A stretch of DNA of 64,000 bases from Symsagittifera roscoffensis. Its lineage: Eukaryota > Xenacoelomorpha > Acoela > Convolutidae. This document shows positions 54,478-64,000 of this stretch, in pieces. Location of the stretch: the NCBI RefSeq assembly GCF_963678635.1, contig NC_087062.1:64701253-64765252 (forward strand), given 5' to 3'. How positions within the stretch are numbered: the stretch's first letter is position 1; each line of letters opens with the position of its first letter. A program made the translations under genes and the position numbers. The notes under the pieces are model-generated. The model was not told the DNA's origin. It ran no database searches and was given only the letters and a program-made list of their open reading frames with translations.

Positions 54478-55234
54478 ATATGGCTGTTTGTCTGTATAAA
54501 TATAGGTGTCAGTACATATTTACACATAGATACTTTCATACATGCACATATACATACATACATACACACAGGATCGGGCCTGAAGCCGATGTAACTTCAA
54601 CCACAATTGTAAAACTAGGCACTTCAACCAATAATTATCTTTTAACACTACAAACTTATAATCTTTCAAATAAGCGCTCCATTTCATGGACTTCCTCGAC
54701 AATTAGTAGGCTTTTTCAGACTTTGTAGGCTAAGCTAAGCACTGACAAAACGTGAATTAACTTTTGTATTGAATGAACTCTTTAAGTTTTCAGTAGCGAA
54801 ACTGACGCTGAGCAAAATCTGCGAAAAGGTTTGGATTGATAATTATATTTTTTCATTGAAGCTTACATTATCGTGGTAATTTGTTCTTTTTGTAATTTGT
54901 AATTTCTTGGTAATTTGTAATTTCTTGTTGAATTTTGAAACAAAAAAACGCTCTGGTATAAGACTTTGGTTTCTGATTGGTGACTATATCACCTGGTAAA
55001 TAACTTCTGAATCTGGTTGCTGATTACATCTTGCTACTTCTAAAAAACTTAAAAAACTCTAGTTTACCTTCCAACAATGATTAAATGATAGCATCACTGT
55101 CCAAAGAACTTAAAGTCAGTGTCCTCGTTAATTCTTTGTGAGTCCTTAATAACTTTACACAATTGAATGATCAAAACAAGAATATCTGAACTAAGAGTTG
55201 AAACTTATTTTAAAAAAAAAGATAGTTAAAAAAA
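54478..55234. other. No gene recognised
   Basis: A short ACAT-type microsatellite lies at about 54539-54570. The rest is AT-rich without supportable features. If the basonuclin gene continues past the Gypsy insertion, its next exon is not in this stretch. Confidence 0.5.
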
Positions 55235-55434
55235 NNNNNNNNNNNNNNNNNNNNNNNNNNNNNNNNNNNNNNNNNNNNNNNNNNNNNNNNNNNNNNNNNN
55301 NNNNNNNNNNNNNNNNNNNNNNNNNNNNNNNNNNNNNNNNNNNNNNNNNNNNNNNNNNNNNNNNNNNNNNNNNNNNNNNNNNNNNNNNNNNNNNNNNNNN
55401 NNNNNNNNNNNNNNNNNNNNNNNNNNNNNNNNNN
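55235..55434. other. Assembly gap of 200 N
   Basis: Exactly 200 unknown bases, a placeholder size. DNA composition changes across it (T/G-rich afterwards), so the two sides may not be true neighbours. Confidence 0.98.
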
Positions 55435-58400
55435 TGTTTTTATAAGTGTACTGGGGGATGAAGGGAAGGTTTTTTTTACTAAAAATGATGTTGTATCAAT
55501 GTGACGGCGGTGAAAGCTTTTTAGGGAGTGGAATGATGTTGGTCGGTTTATAAAGAATTGGGGTGCATTGTTGGAGTGTTTGCGCCTCATAAAGACACGT
55601 TGTGCACTGGTGGGGCATTTTGGTTAGATGATGTGGATGATTTGGAAGTTGTTGAAGTGGAGTTAGTTAATGGGCGAACTGTAAATAGACTGTTTGTGTT
55701 ATGTATTTGCTGTTGGTTAGTATTGAAGTTGTCTAGGTCATGCTCGTGCTGGTTATCAGTTATTGAACTAGGTGTATCCGGTGCATTACTGGAAAGTGGA
55801 GCGAGGGTGGGTGTGTGAAGCTTAAGAAGAATTTGAAATGAAATTTACAATAGGGGTAGGGGGAGTTATGGGTTGGAAAGCTCGTTGCTAAAAAATAGTG
55901 GGACTGAGCACGGAATCCAAAATTTCGTCGGTTTTGTCTAACGCGGGGTCAATTAAATGGGATTTAGTGTTAAATACTGCTTGGGCTGAGTCGTCAGATT
56001 CTTTGTGTGGTGAGTTAGATGGAAAACTGGGGCGAAAAACGGGTTGGGGGAAGAAGTGAGGTCTGAGATTTGGAGAAGAGAGTCGCTTCTGTGAAAGTTG
56101 GAGGGATAGGAAAGGGAACGAATGAGGAATCCAATTTTTCGGCTCATCGTGGGCTAAAAAGTTGATTATTATGAGCGGAAACTTTTTGGGCTGTTCGAAT
56201 ATTTGTTTGAATGTGTCATCAGTGTTTTGTGCTTGAAATGAGTGTGATATGGGCTTCGTTGAATTTCTTGAATTTGGTGTATGCGTTGTGCTGGGGAAAG
56301 TATACTTCTCTATTTTTGTGTTATGATTTGTAAAGGAGGCTGATGTGATTAATTGTGTAAACGTGTTGGAGCCGTGGCTGTAGTAGTTGTCTTGTCTTGT
56401 GCAGTGTTTTGTGTGTTTGGTTTTCTTAAGATTTTTTTTTGTATTCAGTAGTTTAAGCATCAAGATTGATTTCATTAATTGATGTAGAGAAAATGTCAAA
56501 AATTCCGGCGAATTACTTTCTGGCTACGCATATTTGTCAAATACTTGTGTGTTTTTCCTGCATGTGTTATAGATGCCTGTAACTAGTCAGAATGAAAGTC
56601 CTATAAATTTAAACCTTACGTATAACATATTAATCTTTCTAAGATGTAACATGGCCATCCCTAAAAAGCTGACAAGTCAACTTTTATGTGAATAAAACTT
56701 AAGAAAACTTTGATTGGTGAAATGTTTTCAGAGCGGTATTTTTCCCCGTTTAGAAATATGTAATTTTTTATGTTTTTAAAATATCAACTGTAGACTTGTC
56801 TATAGATATCGGAAAAACCAAATTTTGCCTGTGTGCCAGGGGTGGGGTAGCAACAGCTTTGATCTTTTTTTACTAGGAAAGCAAATTCCTTGATAAAGTT
56901 TTGAGTCATCTTTTAAGTCACGAGTTAATTGTACTTTTTTGAATAGAATTTTCCAATCAAAAAACATTATTTCTTGGTATCCGGAATTTTTTTGTGTTTG
57001 CTTTACACTTTGATGGGTTATTATTCCGATATGATGTATTCAGTTTTAATTGTTTAAATTATATATTAATCTTCCTTTTGCACCGTGATCTGGGAGTTCT
57101 CCATCAAGCCGTATATGGCCTTGATATTGTTCAAGTTATGCTTGGTTGGGGAAAAACATAAAAATTTTCTATTTTTTTTAAAATATTTTATTTATTTATT
57201 GTGAACTTTAATCGTTTTAATTCATTTTTACAGTCTTCTGGGTCAAGATATGATAATTTTGCGAAATTAATTTGGAAATAAGATTCATGGTCGTGTCTTA
57301 TTTTGTTTCCATTTAAAAGTTGAGAACAATGTGTTTTCTTTCCAAAAATTTTCCTTTGATTTTTAACCAGTAAGACTTGTTGCGCGAGCTTTGGAAAATA
57401 GTGTTGCAATTACGTTGGTTGATTCTATTTCATGTGGTTCAGATTTGGATTATGTAACCTGTTTACTTGCGTTTTTGTGTAGTGCTTTTTGTTGGCGATC
57501 TTCGCAATCATAATGAGTTACGAGGAGATCTTGGAGTCCTAATCTTGGTGAGGGATTATTATGATTTGTGGATTCAAGATTAACTGTGGTGACAAGATTG
57601 TTTATGAACACGGGATTTGAAAAATACATGTATACGACAGTCCTGAAAAATGATTATAGAAATTCATATAATTTATTGTCTTTTCTAGTGTATCTATCAT
57701 ATTTATAAATACGCTCTGGGCATATCAATGGAGAGGGGCATGAGTGTACAGTTATCTCTGGTGAAGGTAAAGGTAATGAGTTAAATAGTAAGTTGTTCAA
57801 TTTTAGAATCATTTCAATTTTAGACCTTGTTGGGAGAGTATTTTAACATTATGTTCTTGAATGTTTTTATGAATATCGTGTCTATATTATAGTCTATTCA
57901 ATGCCCAATTATGGAGGCGGCTACCATCGATATGATGCAAATAGTAGAGGTGGTGCTACGAATGAACTCTACTCTAAGCGGAGGGGTTTAGTTGCTTTTT
58001 TTCTTCACATTGATTGTTTAATCGATTTGGAAAATTTGTGGTAGAAGTAGTTAATTATATTATACCTGTTACCGAAAGTGTTGATGGTAGAAGTAGTGTT
58101 TCAGGGTTTCAGGTAATGACAATGATGTATATGGAAAACCCTCTATTGGTTCACTTACATGGTCTCGTTCGTCTTGCGTGGATTTATAGTTCATCCGATG
58201 AGGGAATCTACTTGAGGCGGGGGTCTGAACGGGTTTTCTCTGATTTGCTCAGATGTTGGTGTTGAACCTAAGTAATCTGATGAAATATTTGGAGTATTGT
58301 GTTGAGATGTTGTACTTGTAGGTGGGGGATTGCTTTAGATTGAGTTGTTTAAAAGATGTACGGGTGTTGACGTGGGTGATGAAGTCATGTTGAATTGAAC

Positions 58401-61112
58401 TCTTGGTGTTGTTAGGTTTCTTTTTCGTCGTGGATGAATTTTTTTTCTGTCTATGATGGTATTTGGGTTTTGCGTTCTCCTATTCTGTTTAGATCTTGTG
58501 GTAATGATGGGTAATTGTTATATGTTCGTTCGTACTGTGGTTCGTTTAGGGGTTCGAGGCGAATGGCTGGTATCAATGCTTCTGATAAGGCTGCATGTCT
58601 GTCTCCAAAAAAGTGTGGATTTTCTAAATAAGAAATACGAGCAGATGAATGGGGTTGAATTGATTGACCTGGCTTAGATGTTGACTGGGGTTTTTAGTTA
58701 AGTTGATAGTTGGGGAATCTTTAATCGGTGTTTGGTCCGAAGTTTTGATTTTGTAACTTCCTATTTTTATTAATTTGTCAATAAAAATTTTTGGTCCTAA
58801 TAAAAATCTTTTACAAAGGTTATTATTAAAGCTATTGCTAGTACGACGACAATTTTTGCATTTTAAACGCATTTGTAAATACTTAAGATAAAGAAAGCTA
58901 ATAATGTTGAAAAACGTATTAAAACCAAGAAAAACTCCTTCAAAAATTGATTTTTTTTTTTCAATTTGTTTTAGTGAACTTTATTGAGTGTGGTCGGGTT
59001 GTTCCATGATGTTTGACAAGTGGGTTAGTGGGCTGGTAATGAAGTGTTGTGTGTGAGACGAAGTCTAGAGATTGGTGTATAAAGTTTCGGACTCTTGTTT
59101 TTATTTATGAGATGATTATGGGTTTTTGGGAGTTGAGTTGTCGTTAGGCTGGTTGATCTTAAAGTTTTTTTTGTAGGCTAATTTTGTAATTTGCTTTTGG
59201 TAACGGTTGGGATCTAAAAGTATCCATTATGGTTCATTTTGAGATTGATTGATTGAATGGGGTTGCAACTTGGATATGCTTTTATTGAAGTTGTCCAATA
59301 CAAGGAAATTGTTTATTTGTGACCCAAAGTCTTCGAATTGGAGTTAAAGAACTAGTTCCTGTTAAAATTATATCGGCTAAAAAGAACAGATGTGTTGAAA
59401 AACGAACGAAATGATTTCGAGTGATATGATTTGTTGATTTTTAATGTTTATTTCTGAGAAATAGAAAGAAAAAATCTCAAGATAGAGCATTAAAAAATTT
59501 CTATTTTGATGCTTTTTCAATCAAAGACTTAAATTAATGTCCTGACAAAAATGTAGGAGTGTATGAATCTGGTGGAAAGTTGTTGAATTTCTACTTTCTT
59601 TCAATTTTTGGATTGAGGAATAGAAACTTTTTAATCCTTTCTTGGTTGATTTTTAAGTCGAGATTATTGACGTAGTTGTGATTTTTAAACTCAGGTGGTA
59701 TACTTTTTCTTGAAATTTAGGATTTTTTCTTTGTTTTTTAGCTGGTTTTTTAAGAGTTTTTTCTGAAAAAATTTTTGTATTGGGAAGTTGGACTGGGGAA
59801 GTGCATTTGGGATGAATCTTTATTGTTTTGTGGTTTTTTCTAAAATGTGTAGTCCTGTGTATAGGGCCTTTTGTGTCAAATTAAATTCTGTGATTGAAAT
59901 ATAAGCTTTGTCCTTTAACATCTTGTCTTTCAGCTATTTGTTTTTGGTCCCGGAAATTTTTTAAAATTCACATGTAAAATAATGTGAAAAAAGAGTATTT
60001 TAGTCCATATTGGTGCATTTAGGAAGTAAAAACTATGTGTAAAATTGTGATGTTTTTTCTGCTCCCATATTTTCTTGTGTTTTTAAAGAGTATGACGTAT
60101 GAAATGCGATTAAAACTAAAAATAAAAGTAGACAAGGTGTTTTTAATTTCGGACTATGATATTCTAAATTGTCGCTCTTTTCATTTATAGCGGTGCTGTT
60201 TCGTTTTCGAAAATATCTGGGCATGTCTTCTTTCCTAAAATAGTGATATCGGCTTTTGTTAGTTTAGTTTTATATTTATGTCAAAGTTTTTTTTGGCAAA
60301 AAACGGGTCAGGTCAAGGTTTTGATAACTCCAAAGTAGGTCAGTTGATGAGTGCATTGCGCAGGGCAAGAAGATATTTTCAACTTCTTGATATGATAGCG
60401 GTATATTGTCTAATCACTCTTTTAAATCATAATTTTTGTAAACTTTATAGCTTTAATTTGTATCAAGTGATCCTGCTATATTTATTATATCGTTTAAATC
60501 TTCCCTTTCTATTAGTGGGAAAATTTTATTTGGTTTCGGGATTTGCTTATAAGTTTTTGATTGTAAACTGCTTTTTATCCAAGTTGAGTATGAAAAAGGT
60601 TTGACTGTGTGGTTTTGTATTAAACCAAAATCATAAAGAAGTGTTATTAATTAATGATTTGTTTAGTGTGTGAATCTATTTTAACTGCGTATTTGCATTC
60701 CAATCGTGGTGATGCTTAGTCTTCAGCGAAAAAAAATCTATAATTCGAGTATTTTCTACGGCTGTTTTTCGTGTATTTAGGTCTGGTGTTGTATGGCGAC
60801 TAAGAGTGTCGGTTAGGGCAAGATTTTACCTGCTGTCCAAACTACCTTTAGGTTGGGAAATTTCAATAAAATTATTTTAAATCTATATACTCTATAGTTC
60901 AGGTTTGCTTTCTAGGGAAAGAGGAAAATATTGAGCCTATGATCAGTAAATAAAACTATTGGAAGTTTTGATCCTAGGATTAAAAATTCATACTCTGTTG
61001 AAATACATATATCTATATATTATAGCCGTACACTCTACTATAAGTGTAGAGAGCATTAGCTCTGCTTGTGCAAAAAGTCTTGAGTTTACTGATTGATATT
61101 AAATTCTTTTTT
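55435..61112 (-). other. T/G-rich region, possibly the 3' part of a decayed retroelement
   Basis: The + strand is poor in C. Frames on the - strand are short: 60033-60224 has a hydrophobic segment (TPCLLLFLVLIAFHTSYSL) that could be a signal peptide; 58624-58872 has a CKNCRR motif; 55888-56499 is Ser/Pro/Thr-rich. None has a recognisable family. By position they would follow the RNase H fragment at 61113, so integrase or later genes may have been here. I saw no secure integrase motif. Confidence 0.35.
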
Positions 61113-62160
61113 TTAGCCTTGATCTTGTTGTAAAAGTGCTGCGCCAAATCCATAAATCAAGGCGCCGCACATGGCATAGAATTGTTGATTGGGATCAGGG
61201 AGAACATTCGATACTTTTTCAGTTGGGAGTGTTTTGGTTTCAATAAAATCTTTTTGATTTTCTAAATTGCTATTTTGAGCCCGTTCGAAATTGTTCTGTT
61301 TGGGTAAAAAGTTGCATTTTATAAACATTTAGCCTACAATTTTTTAAACATTCAAAGGTTTCAAGGGAGTTCTGGGATTTTTTGTTTTGTTTTATGGTGG
61401 TTGAAGTTTCGAGCTTTCATCAATTTTTGATTTTAAGGGTGTTATTTAAGGGTTTTCTTTCAAAAATTTGTCCAAGGACTTAACATGTTTAGAAAAAAAT
61501 GTAATTTATCGGAAGCTTTTTTAAAGTTTTCTCTGGTACGATTTGATGATACGTATCTAAAACTGTGAACTTTTCTTGTTGTTTTTTTTTTGTGATTGGA
61601 TAAAAACAATGTCTAGATATAAATAAAAGCTTTTATTTAAAATAAGTGGTAGGAATATTTTACTCATAAAAGCAGATAAACTGCTGGTTCTATGAAAATA
61701 CCAAAGAATAGCCTATTAAATTCATGATGTTGGTTGCCAATCAAAAGTGGCGTGTTCAACGGCGTGATTTTTCATTCAGTGGCAATTGATTATATGCACT
61801 TTTTATGTCAGCTATTGTCTAATGAAAAACGTTTATTTTTGTGAGTATTACTTGTATTGGTTCAATGGGCCATTGCATTAGGATTCTTCAATTAGGGAAT
61901 TTAGATATATTGCGTCTAATATTTTTGCGTCTAAGGAATTCGACTCTTGCGAGAATAATAACTGGGTTGATAATTGTGTTTCCATTAGATTGGTGTTTTC
62001 TATTTACTGGCAAAAAAATTTCGGGCTGCTCAAGAATGTCTAAAACTCCATTTATTTTAACTTGTAAATGTTTTGAAACTTAACTTGCGCGTTGTTTCTT
62101 AAGAACTGCGTCGGGTTTCAGTGGAAGGTATAATACTGAATGTACCTTTCCGACATCAAA
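61113..62160 (-). pseudogene. Decayed Gypsy: reverse transcriptase and RNase H
   Basis: LPLKPDAVLKKQRAS (62081-62140) and GNTIINPVIILARVEF mark the RT start; AYNQLPLNEKSRR (61760-61797) is from the RT palm; YGFGAALLQQDQG (near 61113-61170) is from RNase H. The pieces lie in order on the - strand but in changing frames with many stops. The sequence type differs from the other Gypsy elements here and recalls the errantivirus-related Gypsy lineage of arthropods. Confidence 0.75.
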
Positions 62161-63000
62161 TTTCCAATGTTGCGTATTCTTTGGTGTATTTCTATGATAA
62201 AACTGCTATTTGTTGAAATTCTTCTCGATTTATTTGAGAGTGTTGAAAACAAAACATTGTCAAAAATTCTTGTTGTTTAGTTGTGTTTTTTGAAATTGTA
62301 AATGTAGGTTTAAAATAAGTTAATTTTGTAAATTATCCCGTGTTTCGTTTTGAAGTATTAGTTATATTTTTAATAGATAAATCTTCGTTCAGAATTGTAG
62401 ATAAAAAATATCTAACTGATATAAAATCTTGTTCACTTTATTTGCTTATTCTTGAGTGGGGTATTAGGTTGCGTTTGTTTCGCAAAAACTTATCAGTGCT
62501 ATAGGAAATGCTATCTTGTATGGAGAATTGTTGTATAAATGTAAAGCAATTATGTCTGTATTTGTATTTTTTGCATGTTTTATGGATGATGTTTTTACAC
62601 TAAAGAAATTGTGAATTGGTATGATTTCATGATCGGACATGTCTAAAGATTGAATATTCTGATCATTGTTATAATGATAAACTTGGTCAATTGAAAAATC
62701 ATGTGCGTGACCAGATAAAGCTGTTTAATGGTTTCGTTGCTGGTTATAAATAGGGTAAAAGTTAAAAAAAAATGGGGTTTGCTTATTAAGTCTTTGGATG
62801 AAAGTTAAAATTGTATTTTCTATTCTCGTGTTTTTATCTTTTTTGTAATTTAATATTCAGGATGTTTTTGTTGGTATATATTTTGTTTTAAATGGCATTC
62901 CGATTATGTTATATTGTATATCTGTTATATAAAAAATTTGTTTCAAAGGCTTTAGAAACGTTTTTTTGTTCAATTGCTTGTGTTGGTATAAAGGTAATTG

Positions 63001-64000
63001 GATTTTACCATGTATAATAATTAATATTATTTGGTTCTACTTCTGAATCGACTAAAAATTCTATTTCAAGATCTGGTGGTTGAAAATGTTTGGTCATTGG
63101 GCTCTCTAACGGAAAAGAAACGGTCTAAAAATTTTCTTAGGTGGAGATGCTTTTGATGTTTTACTTTGATATATGTTAATCATATAATTGTTTGGTTTTC
63201 GACTATATGAAGTATATAATCTTTTTGGGTTTTTGATCCATGTTTGCTTCATTTAGGTTTCAGTTAGGGTTTTCAATTTGATAATAATTCGATTGCAATG
63301 GAACTTCAAATTCAAGATCAGTTCGTAACATGTTAATAACTAATGAGATTTTGGTTTCTTTTTCATAATCTCTATTTCCACAGTGTACATGATTTGGTTG
63401 AATTTCTAATGTTACAGTACTTTCTATTCCTGGTGGGTCTGGATTTGTTTCAGCTGTAGCTTGTACTTGTTTCATTTGTCGTTGATATTTAGGTGCAGTA
63501 CTCTGATAATTTTGACTATGTTCATGTGGATGTTGTGAACTATTTCGTTGTGGTGATTTGGAGTAATTTCGTGAGCAATTTTGATAGGTATTATGTCTAG
63601 ATCCAGAGTTATCTCGTAATCTGTAGTTATAAGATATTTTATATGGTCGGTTAGTGGAATTGTTTCTAGCCCTATTATGAGAATAAGTTCTATTACATTT
63701 ATTTGAATAATTTTTATGATTGTTATTTGAATTGTTTCTTGATCAAGTATCGATTTTGATCATTGAGTATAATGTCTCTGATATTGGTTATTTTGACTGT
63801 TTGAGCGGCTATATCTGTTTTTATGAATAATTTAGTGAATATCGTCTATTTGGAGATCGTCCGCGAAAGTATTTTGAATATGGTAATTGTGGTCTGCTAT
63901 TACTATAGCTACATGAAGTGGTTTTCCTGAGCTGGAAGTGCTTTGAATGCTAGTGTTTGGCAAATTTTGATCTTTTTCATGTTTTGGTAAAGAAAAATAA
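63001..64000 (-). pseudogene. Decayed Gypsy: gag C terminus and protease start
   Basis: From the window edge to about 63260 the - strand encodes a Ser/Asn/Gln/Arg-rich gag tail (PQRNSSQHPHEHSQNYQST; then the frame 63260-63475). At 63040-63110 a protease-like stretch reads IEFLVDSEVEPNNINYYTW, where Asp-Thr/Ser-Gly would be expected. Several stops interrupt it. The element runs off the right edge. Confidence 0.65.

Noticed and set aside
60278-60604. 108-codon hydrophobic frame on the + strand
   Set aside because: It is a by-product of T-rich DNA opposite the decayed element.
1-64000. CRISPR array, bacterial operon or phage
   Set aside because: The spaced introns, LTR retrotransposons and satellites are eukaryotic; the direct repeats are too long and lack spacer structure.

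Overview
This is animal nuclear DNA: AT-rich, with short introns, several LTR retrotransposons of the BEL/Pao and Ty3/Gypsy classes, small DNA-transposon relics, tandem satellites and one 200-bp assembly gap (55235-55434). The only host gene recognised with confidence is a basonuclin-type C2H2 zinc-finger gene (43.5-46.8 kb, + strand). With Gypsy types common in arthropods, it points to an invertebrate, perhaps an arthropod; the species cannot be named from the window.

Layout. 1-2.0 kb: satellite of ~560-580 bp monomers, each carrying three hairpin motifs. 2.1-2.9 kb: two ~200-bp MITEs with 8-bp target duplications. 3.0-12.2 kb: a nearly complete but dead BEL/Pao element on the - strand, flanked by the 5-bp target duplication CTTTA. 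Its 5' half, with the 5' LTR and 44 bp of flanking DNA, is tandemly triplicated up to 20391. 20.4-24.3 kb: unique DNA, more MITEs and a Gypsy gag/LTR fragment. 24.5-25.8 kb: an unrecognised coiled-coil gene made of two related modules. 25.8-30.4 kb: a ~757-bp tandem array whose units begin with a copy of that gene's 3' end. 30.4-32.3 kb: no gene, with a decayed satellite copy. 32.3-39.3 kb: an old, broken Gypsy element (- strand). 39.3-40.7 kb: more of the hairpin satellite. 40.7-43.5 kb: presumed upstream region of the basonuclin gene. 46.85-54.48 kb: a young Gypsy element (- strand) with nearly identical LTRs and a 2020-codon gag-pol frame, inserted just behind the last visible basonuclin exon. 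55.4-64 kb: a badly decayed Gypsy relative (- strand) in strongly strand-asymmetric DNA.

How it fits together. The window is mostly repeats around two host loci. The basonuclin gene has at least four exons, two hAT-like relics in its second intron, and loses its paired finger at the exon where the young Gypsy copy sits. The coiled-coil gene has seeded a satellite from its tail. The BEL array shows DNA-level amplification of an already dead retroelement: both in-frame gag stops are present in every unit. A 215-codon accessory frame of unknown function stays open in all three units.

The points most worth a second look are the BEL accessory frame, the tRNA-like box in the BEL LTR, the Gypsy gag start codon that straddles the LTR/primer-binding-site junction in three elements, the long C-terminal extension behind the young Gypsy integrase, the gene-tail satellite, and the interrupted basonuclin gene.
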